Position numbers and translations under genes: made by a program
The notes under the pieces: model-generated
The model's database searches: none
The model's input: the letters and a program-made list of their open reading frames with translations, nothing else
Told to the model about the DNA's origin: nothing
Shown: one piece after another, positions 18,806 to 28,467 of the stretch
Position numbering within the stretch: position 1 is the stretch's first letter
Layout of the letters: every line of letters begins with the position of its first letter
NCBI GenBank assembly: GCA_001650955.1
Contig: LXYP01000022.1
Span: forward strand, 62,001-126,000
Length of the DNA: 64,000 bases
Source: Sphingomonadales bacterium EhC05
GTDB taxonomy: Bacteria; Pseudomonadota; Alphaproteobacteria; Sphingomonadales; Sphingomonadaceae
Reading direction: 5' to 3'

Positions 18806-19255
18806 TTAAATCTTTATCGCTTCCAGCGCCGAACGCAAGGGGGCGGAGAGAGAGACCGGCCGGCGCGTATCACGATCGACGTAGACATGGGTGAAGCTGC
18901 CTGATGCTGCGGCAATAGCATCATCACGGCGAAACAGGCCGACGCCATAAGTGACACTGCTATTCCCGAGCCGGTCCACTCTAATGCGCGCCATGACTTC
19001 GTCCGGGAACGCGATGGGTGCGAAATAGTCGCAGCTCGTATTGACCACCAGTCCGATGGTTTCACCGCCGGTGATATCCAGCGCGCCCTGCTCGACCAAA
19101 TAGCGATTCACCGCTGTGTCGAACCAGAAATAATAGATCGCATTGTTGACGTGCCCATAGGGATCATTGTCATTCCAGCGGGTCGTGATGGACGAACCTG
19201 CGCGATAGTCGGAGCGCAGCGGGGGTTCTATCCTTCCCGGTTTACCAGGCGGCAT
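18806..19255 (-). CDS. Acyl-CoA thioesterase, 4HBT hotdog family
   Basis: Hydrolyses an acyl-CoA thioester in the cytosol. The 149 residues carry the hotdog signature TRWNDNDPYGHVNNAIYY, with the Asp typical of 4-hydroxybenzoyl-CoA thioesterase-like enzymes, and end in the LSAPLRSALEAI tail common to this group. Its start overlaps the end of the iron alcohol dehydrogenase gene by 14 bases, and the acyl-CoA dehydrogenase gene follows after 28 bases, so the three are co-transcribed. Confidence 0.9.
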   Translation of the reverse strand: MPPGKPGRIEPPLRSDYRAGSSITTRWNDNDPYGHVNNAIYYFWFDTAVNRYLVEQGALDITGGETIGLVVNTSCDYFAPIAFPDEVMARIRVDRLGNSSVTYGVGLFRRDDAIAAASGSFTHVYVDRDTRRPVSLSAPLRSALEAIKI

Positions 19256-20402
19256 CGTAGATTCTTTGTGCGTCGGCTAGCGCCACTTCTTTGGGATTAT
19301 TGACCAGCAGCCGGGTTTGCAACATCGCCGCTTCGGCAAGCTCGCTCGTCGCCTCCTTCGCGATACCGATGTCCCGCAACTTGCGCGGTGCCTTGACCTT
19401 GACCGCGAGCGTTTCGAGATGATCGATCAAATTTTGCGCCCGCGCCTCGGCGCTATTTTCGGCGCCACGCGGAATAGCGAGGGCATCGGCCAGCTCCGCA
19501 TAGAGCGGCGCAGCCGCTTCAAGATTAAACTGCATCACATAGGGCATGACCAGAGCATTGGAGAGTCCGTGCGGGATATGATAGATACCGCCCAGAGGAT
19601 ATGCGAGCGCGTGAATGGCGCCGACAGGGCTATTGGCAAAAGCCTGACCTGCAAGCATCGACCCGCGCAGCATCGCTTCGCGTGCGATCATGTCAGAGCC
19701 ATCGGAACAAGCGGTTTCGATATGGGCGGTAAGCAGCTTGAGCGCTTCGATCGCGAGCATGTCCGAAACCGGGTTCTTCCCATTATGACTGGTATAAGCC
19801 TCAATCGCATGGACCATCGCGTCTATTCCGGTGGCAGCCGTCACATCGGCAGGAAGGCCGCGCGTCAAGGCCGGGTCAAGCAAAGCGACGTCAGCAAAGA
19901 GATGTGGCGACACAATACCGGCCTTGGTGGTCTCTCCCGTGGTGAGAATCGAGATGGCGGTAACCTCTGATCCGGTACCTGACGTCGTCGGAATCAATAT
20001 GGTTGGCAGGCCTTTGCGCGCCAGAGCACCGACGCCATAGATTTCCTGCAGCGGCTGGGCATCGTCGACCGCGAGAGCCGCGACGACCTTGGCCGTATCG
20101 AGTGAACTACCACCGCCAAGACCTATCACGATATCCACATCTGCGGATTTCGCGGCGTCAATCGCCTGCAACACGGTTTTTTCGGGCGGATCGGCGGTCA
20201 CTGCATCAAATATGGTCACGGCGAGTCCGGCGACCTTCAGCGTTTCCTCAATCGGTGCGATGAGACCGGCATCGACAATTCCCTTGTCGGTGACGATCAT
20301 CGGCCTGGAGGCCCGTAAAGCGGCAATCTGCCCAGGAAGTTCGGCAAGACAACCTACACCAAAGTGAAGCACGGGGACGGTCTGGAAGAGAAAATTTTTC
20401 AT
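19242..20402 (-). CDS. Iron-containing alcohol dehydrogenase (group III)
   Basis: NAD(P)-dependent alcohol/aldehyde oxidoreductase. From the ATG at 20402 the product has 386 residues and begins MKNFLFQT, as in relatives; an earlier in-frame ATG adds 12 unlikely residues. The nucleotide-binding GLGGGSSLDTAK, the TTSGTGSEVT segment, and the metal-binding DAMVHAIEAY and HALAYPLGG...HGLSNA motifs are intact. First gene of a five-gene minus-strand run (dehydrogenase, thioesterase, acyl-CoA dehydrogenase, EamA, glycosylase). The substrate is unknown. Confidence 0.92.
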   Translation of the reverse strand: MKNFLFQTVPVLHFGVGCLAELPGQIAALRASRPMIVTDKGIVDAGLIAPIEETLKVAGLAVTIFDAVTADPPEKTVLQAIDAAKSADVDIVIGLGGGSSLDTAKVVAALAVDDAQPLQEIYGVGALARKGLPTILIPTTSGTGSEVTAISILTTGETTKAGIVSPHLFADVALLDPALTRGLPADVTAATGIDAMVHAIEAYTSHNGKNPVSDMLAIEALKLLTAHIETACSDGSDMIAREAMLRGSMLAGQAFANSPVGAIHALAYPLGGIYHIPHGLSNALVMPYVMQFNLEAAAPLYAELADALAIPRGAENSAEARAQNLIDHLETLAVKVKAPRKLRDIGIAKEATSELAEAAMLQTRLLVNNPKEVALADAQRIYDAAW

Positions 20403-20440
20403 GCGCCAGTCTTTTGCATCAATGGTTCTCCCGCGCAATG

Positions 20441-20466
20441 AAAAGGGGCCGGAAAATCCGGCCCCT
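20441..20466 (-). terminator. Intrinsic terminator of the TonB-dependent receptor gene
   Basis: GGGGCCGGA at 20445-20453 pairs with TCCGGCCCC at 20457-20465 over a three-base loop; on the minus strand the stem is followed by TTTT (20444-20441). It lies 40 bases after the receptor stop and isolates the receptor from the dehydrogenase operon. Confidence 0.85.
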
Positions 20467-20505
20467 GATCAGCTAGTGGCAAAAAGCCACCAAATTTCTG
20501 TAATC

Positions 20506-23068
20506 CTAGAACTTGCCGCGCAGGGTCAGTCCGTACATGCGTGGTTCCTGCACAAATGCCGACCGTGAACCGGTACGAAGCACAGTGTTGAAGGTAACAC
20601 CGCGGGTATTTTCGTTGGTCAGATTGGTCACCCAGGCTTCGATACCCCATGCATCGTCAATTTCGCCGATACCGGCGCGCATGTTGATCTTGATGTTGCC
20701 GTCCTGCACATCAAACGGCACCAGAGGAGCCGCATCTACGGCCGCCTGAACGCTTCCAGCTGCAGCAATTTGTGCTGCTGAAGGAACCGCAGTCGCCTGC
20801 GTAGAAGTCCGGCGATCGCTTTCCATGCGGATCTGACCATTGACGAAGAACTTCATGCTGCTGCCGATGTCCCGGTCATAAGTCGCACCCAAAATGCCCA
20901 CCCAAGACGGAGCGTTGGTCAGCGAGTTGCCACAGAGGCTCAGCACGTTAGCCGAGGTCTGCGTACCTGCACAATTTTCAGGATATCTGGCATCCGTGTA
21001 GGTCAAGCCGCCATTGATCGTCAGGTTGTCACTTGGACGAGCGACCATTTCCATTTCGACACCGGTAGATTTTGCTACTGGAACGTTGAACGTGGTAAAC
21101 TGGGCACCGGTGAACTCCAGAACCTGAAAGTTCGAGAATTCTTCGTGGAACCCGGCGAGGTTCAATGTCACCGCATTATCCAGGAACTTGGCTTTCAAAC
21201 CAACTTCATAGGCATCAACTTCTTCCGAGAGGAAGCGTGGATCAGCGCCGCCGGTAGCTGCTGTCGAGTCCAGATTGAAACCGCCAGATTTATACCCGTG
21301 CGTGAAGCTGGCATAAACCGTGATCGGAGAAGCAAATTCATAGGTTACCTTACCTGTGTAAATCAGCTCTTCATCGCTGAAGTTGCTGTTAAACGTACGC
21401 GGAAGCGGAAGAAATGCCGCCTGAGGCAAATCCGCCGGAGCCGTGAATGCAAAGCAACCTGTGCCAAACAAACCCGTTCCCAAAGCCGTACCGAGAGGTG
21501 GGGCCGGAGGAGCGCCGGCAGCAGGAGCACCCAATAGGTTGCTAATGATTGCAGGGCAGAGCGCATTTGTGACTGATGGCTGCGTAAAGCCGCCATCCTT
21601 GCTCTCATCCGAATAACGCAAACCAAGTGTCAGCTTCAGGCCTTCTGCGACTTCCAATGTGTTGTGCGTGAACACCGACCAGCTTTTGCTGCTTTGGGTA
21701 TAGGCATTGGTTGCCCGCACCGTTGCTGGACTAACGCCGCCAGAGAACAACTGCAGCGGAGCGGGGCCAGCGGCACCGCCGAACAACGCACCAACGAGTC
21801 CGTCGTAATCCTGACCGAGGCCAAAGTTCACAGTCTGGCTAATATCTTCATCCGAATAATATCCACCAATGAGCCAGTCGAGAGCGCCATCAAATGCATC
21901 GCCTTGCAAACGCAATTCGTGCGTCATCGTATCAATGGCCGTGCCGCCGCCAGGCAGAACGTCAAAAATGTCAAGACCGGAGAAATCCGAATCATAGGCT
22001 TCTTCAGCACGAAATTCGCGATAGGAACCAATGTAGATCAGATCCGCACTGTCACTGACCGGAATCTCCACTTCAGCGGTGATCCCCCACTGATCATTGC
22101 TGTTCATCGACTGAAAGCTTTGTGTTGCAATACGATTGTCAACCGCGCGCTGCATGGTTGTCGTATCAAACGGGTTTACCGCAACGATTGGTGCAGCCAT
22201 GCCGCCACGGGCACCGAGACCCACAGCTCCAAAAAAGCCGGCTGATTCGACAGGAGAGCGCAAGACTTCTACCGCCGCACAGCAGCTTGCCGTGCTCTTG
22301 GAATAGTCTGCGATCAGGCGACCGCTGATGCCACCTTCGGTTTCAAAGCCGAGCTGGCCACGGACCAGATATTGATCGGTGTTGTTGGATTCGCCGTTAC
22401 TCACTCCGGCGCCGTCTATGGTAGAGACATAGCCATCGCGTTTGCGATAAGCGCCGGTCAAACGGAATGCGAGCGCGTCTTCGATGATCGGCGCGTTGAT
22501 CGCACCCTGCACGCTCATATGATCAAAATTGCCATAGTGTCGCGTTCACGAAGCCACCGAATTCGTTCAGGTCAGGACGCTTGTTGGTGATGTTTAGTGC
22601 ACCAGCCGACGTGTTACGGCCAAACAATGTACCCTGAGGACCACGAAGAACTTCAACGCGTTCGACGTCAACAAATTCACCCAATGCAACGCCGGGACGC
22701 GACTGATAAGCACCATCGACGAAAATACCAACGGCTGATTCAAAGCCAATATTGTTCGAAGTGGTACCGACACCGCGAATACGTAAAACCACCGTTCCCG
22801 ATGCGGTCTGCGCATTGGAAGTGGAGAAGCTTGCCGAAACGCTGCCGATATTCTGAACGTTTACAACGCCCTGCTGTTCGAGCTGGACCGGACTAACAGC
22901 GGTCACGGCGATTGGAATATCTTGGACATCTTGCGCCCGGCGGGTCGCCGTCACGATGATGACATTGTCATCGAAGCCGTCATCTGCACCCTGCTCTTGT
23001 GCAAAAGCGGGGGTGGTCATGGCAGTCGAGCAAAGTGCCGCCATGAGGAATTTATTGATCGTTTTCAT
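20506..23068 (-). pseudogene. TonB-dependent receptor, split by a single-base frameshift
   Basis: Outer-membrane active-transport receptor of about 850 residues. The first part (23068 to about 22540) has a signal peptide (TTPAFAQ), a TonB-box-like DNVIIVTATRRAQ and the plug (RIRGVGT, RGPQGTLFGRNTSAGALN). It runs into a stop after FVNATLWQF. The second part, 20506 to about 22536, continues one frame over as YGNFDHMSVQGAIN and ends in the barrel terminus LTLRGKF. Removing one base from GTGT at 22537-22540 joins them as FVNATYGNFDHMS, which fits the family exactly. It is either a true disruption or a sequencing error. The rest of the barrel is intact, so any loss is recent. Similar receptors import complex organics or siderophores. 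Confidence 0.87.
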
Positions 23069-23111
23069 GTATATTCTCCCGTTGAACTCACCATCGTGTT
23101 TGCCTTTTCCT

Positions 23112-23119
23112 GGGGGGGG
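23112..23119. repeat. Homopolymer G8 (C8 on the receptor coding strand)
   Basis: Eight consecutive G residues, 44-51 bases upstream of the receptor start codon. Such tracts can slip during replication and alter expression of surface proteins. Confidence 0.6.
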
Positions 23120-23219
23120 TGGCGTTGTTATTACGATGGCTACAACAGAGCTAGTCGTGTAATTATGGCGTTAAATCAAGCGGAGAGGCGCAGAGCTTAG
23201 CCGATTGCAACGGCGATGT

Positions 23220-23295
23220 TGCAAAAATGTGACTATCTTCATTCACTTAGAACTGGGGAAATCGGGCATCAACGTCGAGATGATATGCAAAAATG
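23220..23295. repeat. Direct repeats TGCAAAAATG
   Basis: TGCAAAAATG occurs at 23220-23229 and 23286-23295, and TGCAAAAATC at 23516-23525. The two exact copies are 66 bases apart, about six helical turns, upstream of the receptor. They may bind a regulator. Confidence 0.4.
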
Positions 23296-23634
23296 ACACA
23301 TGGGATCACAAGATTTTCCGCAGTTGCCCGTCCGATATCTGAACAAATCCGAGAGACCGGCAAATTCTTCCCCCAATATGATCATGATGGTGAATCATCA
23401 ATATGGATATGTCCGTTTGCCTGCCGCTGCCGTCCCAGCATACCCAGAACTCCATTCTAGGAGAAAACAGCGGATTGTTGAGCATTCAAATGATTTCAAC
23501 ATTCCAGCGATAGCGTGCAAAAATCCACTGCGCTGACTGGCGACTATCTCGATTTTGCGACCACGGGAATCTTTCCTCTAGTCTCTCAAAAGCAGGGCCG
23601 CTAAAGAGCCCATAGCATTTAACAAGGACAATCC

Positions 23635-24321
23635 ATGCCCCAACTCATCCTTCTTCGCCACGGTCAGTCACAATGGAATTTGGAAAATCGCTTCACCGGC
23701 TGGTGGGACGTCGATGTAACCGAAAAAGGTATCGAGGAAGCAAAAGCTGCTGGAAGGCTGATGAGGGAGAAAGGCATTTCGCCCGAACTTTGCTTCACCA
23801 GTTTACAAAGCCGAGCGATAAAGACGCTCAATCTTGCGCTGGAAGAAATGGATCGCCTGTGGCTGCCAGTGGAGAAAAACTATCGCCTCAACGAGCGTCA
23901 TTACGGCGGATTAACCGGCCTCAATAAACAAGAAACCAGAGACAAGCATGGCGATGAACAGGTCCATATCTGGCGTCGCAGCTTTGACACGCCACCACCG
24001 CCAATGACGGCAGATAGCGAATATCAAATGTCAAACGACCCCCGGTATAAAGGTATTGAAGTCCCCGCCACCGAAAGCCTGAAGGACACGATTACGCGCG
24101 TGCTTCCTTATTGGAAAAGCAGAATTGCTCCAGAATTGCAAAACGGCAAAAAAGTGTTGATTTCGGCGCATGGCAATAGTTTGCGGGCGTTGGTCAAACA
24201 TTTGTCCAATATCGCAGATGATGAAATCACCAGCCTGGAGATTCCAACCGGTCAGCCAATCATCTATGAACTTGATGATGAGTTGAAAGAGATTGAACGC
24301 TATTATCTTTCGGAACGTTAG
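23635..24321 (+). CDS. gpmA: 2,3-bisphosphoglycerate-dependent phosphoglycerate mutase
   Basis: Interconverts 3- and 2-phosphoglycerate in glycolysis and gluconeogenesis. The 228 residues begin with the phospho-acceptor motif LLRHGQSQWN (His9) and contain RFTGWWDVDVTEKG, the ERHYGGLTGLNK segment and the second catalytic His in SAHGNSLRALVKH. Length and motifs are those of the dimeric cofactor-dependent enzyme. Single gene, facing the GGDEF remnant 12 bases after its stop. Confidence 0.96.
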   Translation: MPQLILLRHGQSQWNLENRFTGWWDVDVTEKGIEEAKAAGRLMREKGISPELCFTSLQSRAIKTLNLALEEMDRLWLPVEKNYRLNERHYGGLTGLNKQETRDKHGDEQVHIWRRSFDTPPPPMTADSEYQMSNDPRYKGIEVPATESLKDTITRVLPYWKSRIAPELQNGKKVLISAHGNSLRALVKHLSNIADDEITSLEIPTGQPIIYELDDELKEIERYYLSER

Positions 24322-24333
24322 ATGATTGGGGAG

Positions 24334-24840
24334 CTAATCAAAACTCCCTTGTGATCGGTACATCGCTGCATCGGCGCGCGACATCAAGCCGTCAACGCTA
24401 TCCTTGGGGCCGATGAAACAATATCCGATGGATGCCCGAAACGGCAAAGTGACATCTTGATATTTGCAATCCGTACTCTTTATTCGGTCAATCAGAAATG
24501 CAATTTTGCGCTCGACTTGATCCGCGTCGAGATTGTCTAACAACAAGGCAAATATATTGCTGCCAATCCGGGCCGCGACATCGGATGATTCAACAGAGGC
24601 GTTGAGCAGTTGGCTCAGGCGGATCACCATCAAGTCACCGGCAGCATGCCCATATGCATCATTGACGGACTCGAGATTGTCGATATCAACAAACAACAGG
24701 GCACTGATATCGCCATATCTTTGACAATGCACAATCCGGTTGTCCAATCGCTCCGTAAACAGTCGCCGATTTGGCAATCCCGTTAAATCATCATGATAAT
24801 CATCTTTCTGCATAGAATCGAACTGTTCTTTCAAAGGCAA
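24334..24840 (-). CDS. Degenerate, N-terminally truncated GGDEF protein
   Basis: The product has 168 residues and is only the GGDEF domain. The fold markers DDLTGLPNR, FVDIDNLESVND and ASIGYC are present, but the active-site GGDEF is GSNIF at 93-97, so diguanylate cyclase activity is not expected; no RxxD inhibitory site is seen. The frame continues upstream of the proposed TTG start for about ten codons as a coiled-coil-like IQKFDTLEQEI and then meets TAG, so the gene looks cut from a longer sensor protein. The region upstream is strikingly AT-rich. It could be a pseudogene or a c-di-GMP/GTP-binding remnant. Confidence 0.65.
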   Translation of the reverse strand: MPLKEQFDSMQKDDYHDDLTGLPNRRLFTERLDNRIVHCQRYGDISALLFVDIDNLESVNDAYGHAAGDLMVIRLSQLLNASVESSDVAARIGSNIFALLLDNLDADQVERKIAFLIDRIKSTDCKYQDVTLPFRASIGYCFIGPKDSVDGLMSRADAAMYRSQGSFD

Positions 24841-25138
24841 AATCTCTTGTTCTAGGGTATCGAATTTTTGAATCTATAGGAAGCACGTCGTTAAAATTTT
24901 TCGACCAATTCACAATTATTTTCCTAATTTAATCACCATAATTCGATATGATCAAATAAAAAAATCACATATATTGTATAAAAATGTCTTTAGGGAGTTT
25001 AACTAGCAGCGCAAGACTTTAGTAAGCCTGCAACCTTCCATATTTAACTAAGTGTCCTTGCCTCCCATATCCGCGATTGCGTAGCGCTCGCATCATCGCT
25101 AAACGATGTTGCTTCCGCAGAATAATCAGGGATCAAAA
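24841..25138. other. AT-rich intergenic region before purE
   Basis: About 300 bases, clearly richer in A and T than the surroundings, with short A and T runs. No gene is seen. It should include the purEK promoter and may contain the decayed front of the GGDEF gene. Confidence 0.5.
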
Positions 25139-25627
25139 ATGGTCGGAGCAACTCCATCAGTTGGAATCATCATGGGCAGCCAATCAGACTGGCCCACGAT
25201 GCGACTTGGCGCGGATCTGCTCGAAACGCTTGGCGTTGCGCATGAAGTCAACATCATATCAGCCCATCGAACGCCAGATCGCCTCTATGAATATGCAAAA
25301 TCGGCGGCGGAACGACGCCTGAAGGTGATTATCGCTGGCGCTGGCGGGGCCGCCCATTTGCCCGGTATGGTCGCATCAATGACCCGCGTTCCGGTGCTCG
25401 GCGTGCCGATCCAGTCCAAAGCACTGAGCGGAATCGACAGTCTTTTATCGATTGCCCAAATGCCCGCCGGCGTGCCTGTCGGTACTTTGGCCATCGGGGA
25501 AGCCGGATCCAAAAATGCGGCGCTACTTGCTGCAGCGATTTTGGCCAATGAAGACACGGCCCTTGCTGCGCGTCTCGATGCCTGGCGCGCGGCGCAATCA
25601 GATGCTGTTGCTGAGAAACCGGAATAG
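25139..25627 (+). CDS. purE: N5-carboxyaminoimidazole ribonucleotide mutase
   Basis: Class I PurE, moving the carboxyl group from N5-CAIR to C4 in purine synthesis. From the ATG at 25139 (AGGGA seven bases upstream) the product has 162 residues; the frame is open further upstream but without family similarity. The motifs [22 protein letters not shown] (catalytic His) and [11 protein letters not shown] are intact. PurK follows after nine bases, the usual pair. Confidence 0.95.
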   Translation: MVGATPSVGIIMGSQSDWPTMRLGADLLETLGVAHEVNIISAHRTPDRLYEYAKSAAERRLKVIIAGAGGAAHLPGMVASMTRVPVLGVPIQSKALSGIDSLLSIAQMPAGVPVGTLAIGEAGSKNAALLAAAILANEDTALAARLDAWRAAQSDAVAEKPE

Positions 25628-25636
25628 CCGATCAAA

Positions 25637-26707
25637 ATGCGGACGCTTCCTCCTGGATCAACTATCGGCATTTTGGGCGGCGGACAGCTCGGCCGGATGC
25701 TCAGCATGGCGGCTGCACAGCTTGGCTATCGTTGCCATATCTATGCCCCTGACGAGCGCAGCGTAGCTGCCGAAGTTGCGGCAGAATTCAGCTGCCATCA
25801 GGATGATGATATCCCCGCCCTGACGAAATTCGCCAAGGCCTGTGATGCGATCACGTTCGAGTTTGAAAATGTTCCCGTAGGCCCGCTGCACGAAATTGAA
25901 GAATGCGCATCTCTATATCCACCGATTGCCGCTCTCGACATCGCGCAGAACCGAGTTGCCGAAAAGAAGTTCGCCCGGGATCATGGCGGCACCACCGCGC
26001 CATTTGCCGAAGTATATGATCGCGCTGATCTGGACCAAGCGATCGCAGATATCGGCGCTCCGGCAATCCTCAAGACCATTCGGATGGGCTATGATGGCAA
26101 GGGGCAATCACGAATCCGGCCTGGCGACGAGCTCTGCGGCCACTGGGATGCGGTTGCGCACCAGCCTTGTGTCGCTGAAGCCTTTATCACTTTCAGCCAT
26201 GAATTTTCGGTGATTCTTGTTCGTGGCCAGGATGGCGAAATCCGCTTTTGGGATACGCCGCATAATATTCATGAAGACGGGATATTGGCGCATTCATTGA
26301 TCCCTGCGCCACAAGAAATTGCCGATCAGCAGGACGAGGCACGGGCACTTGCGGCCAAAATGGCAGAAGCTATGGCTTATGTCGGCGTTTTGACATGCGA
26401 ATTTTTTGCCACCAAAAATGGACCCGTGTTCAACGAAATGGCCCCGCGGGTACATAATAGCGGACACTGGACCATTGAGGGCGCTGTCACCAGCCAGTTT
26501 GAAAATCACATCCGTGCAATTTGCGGATTGCCATTGGGTGACACCGGACTGGCCGCACGACAAGTCGAGATGCATAATCTGATCGGAGCCGAAGCCGATG
26601 ATTGGGAAGCGCTTCTGGGTGAGTGTAGCAACCACCTCCACCTCTACGGCAAAGGCGAGAGCAGACCGGGCCGCAAAATGGGCCATGTCACCAAATTGCA
26701 TTTCTAA
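25637..26707 (+). CDS. purK: N5-carboxyaminoimidazole ribonucleotide synthase
   Basis: ATP-grasp enzyme that makes N5-CAIR from AIR, bicarbonate and ATP. The 356 residues start with the PurK signature IGILGGGQLGRML, then EFENVP, the ATP-grasp lysine region LKTIRMGYDGKGQ, and EMAPRVHNSGHWT near the C-terminus. It follows purE directly, and folA comes 35 bases later in the same direction. Confidence 0.96.
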   Translation: MRTLPPGSTIGILGGGQLGRMLSMAAAQLGYRCHIYAPDERSVAAEVAAEFSCHQDDDIPALTKFAKACDAITFEFENVPVGPLHEIEECASLYPPIAALDIAQNRVAEKKFARDHGGTTAPFAEVYDRADLDQAIADIGAPAILKTIRMGYDGKGQSRIRPGDELCGHWDAVAHQPCVAEAFITFSHEFSVILVRGQDGEIRFWDTPHNIHEDGILAHSLIPAPQEIADQQDEARALAAKMAEAMAYVGVLTCEFFATKNGPVFNEMAPRVHNSGHWTIEGAVTSQFENHIRAICGLPLGDTGLAARQVEMHNLIGAEADDWEALLGECSNHLHLYGKGESRPGRKMGHVTKLHF

Positions 26708-26742
26708 TTTGCAGTCTGCTGGAACTGCGCTAGGCGTCCGGC

Positions 26743-27237
26743 ATGAATCATCCTGAAATAATTCTCTTCATCGCCCGCGCTGACAATGGTGTGATCGGTG
26801 ACGGAGACACGATACCCTGGCGACTCCCCGAAGATCAGCGGCGTTTCAAAACGATGACCATGGGCAAGCCGATGATCATGGGCCGCAAGACATTTGAAAG
26901 CCTGCCGGGCATTCTTCCGGGGCGGAAACATATCGTGCTGACCCGGGATCAAGAATGGGACGGCGATGGCGCGGATGTTGTATATAGCCCGCAAGCGGCG
27001 CTCAAAAAAGCCAATGCGCCGCATATTGCGGTCATCGGCGGAGCAGAAATCTATCGCCTCTTTCTCGACAAGGCGGACCGCATTGAACTTACGGAAGTTC
27101 ATATCACGCCGACAGGCGATACCAAGATCGCACCATTCGACTCGAATATCTGGGAAGAAACCGCGCGCGAGGAACATCCGGCCCAAGATGCCAAACCGGG
27201 CTACAGCTTTGTGACCTTGAAAAGGAAGGCATCATGA
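26743..27237 (+). CDS. folA: Dihydrofolate reductase
   Basis: NADPH-dependent reduction of dihydrofolate. The 164 residues show IARADNGVIGDGDTIPWRLPED with the acidic substrate residue after the WRLP turn, the cofactor motif GRKTFESLPG and the VIGGAEIYRL segment. Its stop overlaps the start of the following dipeptidase gene (ATGA). Intact; no sign of acquired resistance-type DHFR. Confidence 0.96.
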   Translation: MNHPEIILFIARADNGVIGDGDTIPWRLPEDQRRFKTMTMGKPMIMGRKTFESLPGILPGRKHIVLTRDQEWDGDGADVVYSPQAALKKANAPHIAVIGGAEIYRLFLDKADRIELTEVHITPTGDTKIAPFDSNIWEETAREEHPAQDAKPGYSFVTLKRKAS

Positions 27238-28460
27238 AAAAGATTCTCTTGTCACTGCTCACCCTCTTGATCATCGCAGTGGTTGCATTTCTGATTATCG
27301 GACCGAGCTATTTTGAAAAGCAAACCAATCAGATTGATGGTGAGCCGCTGCCGGAAATCACTGCAGAAGCACAAACGCTCCACGACAGCTTGTTCATTGT
27401 CGACCTCCATGGCGACACGTTGCTGTGGAAGCGGAAGATTACCGATAGCGTCGACTACGGCCATATCGATCTGAAACGGATGCAGGCGGGCAATGTCGGC
27501 CTGCAGATTTTCTCGAGCGTCACCAAGACCCCACGCGGCCAGAATTACGATAGCAATAGCGCGGAAACCGACAATATTACCATGCTCACCGTCGCCCAGC
27601 TGCAACCCATACGAACATGGTTTTCGTTGCTCGAACGCCAGCTATATCATGCCGAAAAACTGGATCGCGCAGTGGTTGATTCTGCCGGTGCGCTGGCATC
27701 GATTAGCAATGTGGCAGATGTCGATAGTCTGGTTGAAACGCGCACCGGTGACAAAGCGCCTGCGGGCGTGCTCTTTTCCGCGGAAGGCTTGCAAACATTG
27801 GAAGGCAAGCGCGAGAATCTCCCGAAACTCTATGACGCCGGGATGCGCATGGCGGGGTTGGTCCATTTTTTTGATAATGAACTTGCCGGGTCGATGCATG
27901 GGGAAGAAAAAGGCGGTCTCACCGATTTTGGGCGCCAGATCATGGGCGACATGGAAGAAATGGGGATGATCGTCGACATTGCCCATTCGAGCCATGACAC
28001 AGTTGCAGAGATTCTGAGCATAGCGCGGCGTCCGGTGGTTTCGAGCCATGGTGGCGTGCAAGCGGTGTGCGGCGTCAATCGCAATCTGACCGACGAGGAA
28101 ATCCGCGGTGTGGCGGCAACCGGTGGGATCATCGGCCTGGGCTATTGGGATGGCGCGATGTGCGATACCGATCCGAAAACCGTCGCCAAAGCGGCCAAAT
28201 ATATTCGGGATCTGGTCGGGATTGAACATATCGCTCTCGGCGGCGATTTTGATGGTGCGGTCACCACCCGCTTTGACACCAGCGGCATTGTCCATGTCAC
28301 GCAGGCGCTGATGCAGGCGGGTTTCAGCGAGGATGAAATTCGGGCTGTGATGGGATTGAACGCCTTGCGCGTGATCCGGCGAGGATTGATTCCGATGAAG
28401 GACCTGCCGAAGACCAACCCAAAACAAGCGGTTGAATCGGCAGGCGAATCGAGCCAATAG
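27234..28460 (+). CDS. Membrane dipeptidase, peptidase family M19
   Basis: Zinc-dependent dipeptidase (renal dipeptidase-like), probably facing the periplasm. The 408 residues start with a single membrane helix or signal anchor (residues 5-24), then the metal motif DLHGDT (His60, Asp62), the bridging Glu in SAEGLQ, and His residues in IAHSSHDT and VVSSHGG. It overlaps folA by four bases, and ribF starts eight bases after its stop, so it is within an operon of housekeeping genes. Confidence 0.93.
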   Translation: MKKILLSLLTLLIIAVVAFLIIGPSYFEKQTNQIDGEPLPEITAEAQTLHDSLFIVDLHGDTLLWKRKITDSVDYGHIDLKRMQAGNVGLQIFSSVTKTPRGQNYDSNSAETDNITMLTVAQLQPIRTWFSLLERQLYHAEKLDRAVVDSAGALASISNVADVDSLVETRTGDKAPAGVLFSAEGLQTLEGKRENLPKLYDAGMRMAGLVHFFDNELAGSMHGEEKGGLTDFGRQIMGDMEEMGMIVDIAHSSHDTVAEILSIARRPVVSSHGGVQAVCGVNRNLTDEEIRGVAATGGIIGLGYWDGAMCDTDPKTVAKAAKYIRDLVGIEHIALGGDFDGAVTTRFDTSGIVHVTQALMQAGFSEDEIRAVMGLNALRVIRRGLIPMKDLPKTNPKQAVESAGESSQ

Positions 28461-28467
28461 CCTCGAC

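Larger units (their letters stand above)
23069..23634. other. Long divergent intergenic region between receptor and gpmA
   Basis: These 566 bases hold no supportable gene. They contain the receptor ribosome binding site (GGGAG on the minus strand), a run of eight G (23112-23119), and three copies of TGCAAAAAT (23220, 23286, 23516). Promoters for both flanking genes must lie here. Confidence 0.55.

Noticed and set aside
20506-22518. Treating the receptor halves as two independent genes
   Set aside because: The second half lacks a signal peptide and plug, and the two reading frames join perfectly after a one-base correction.
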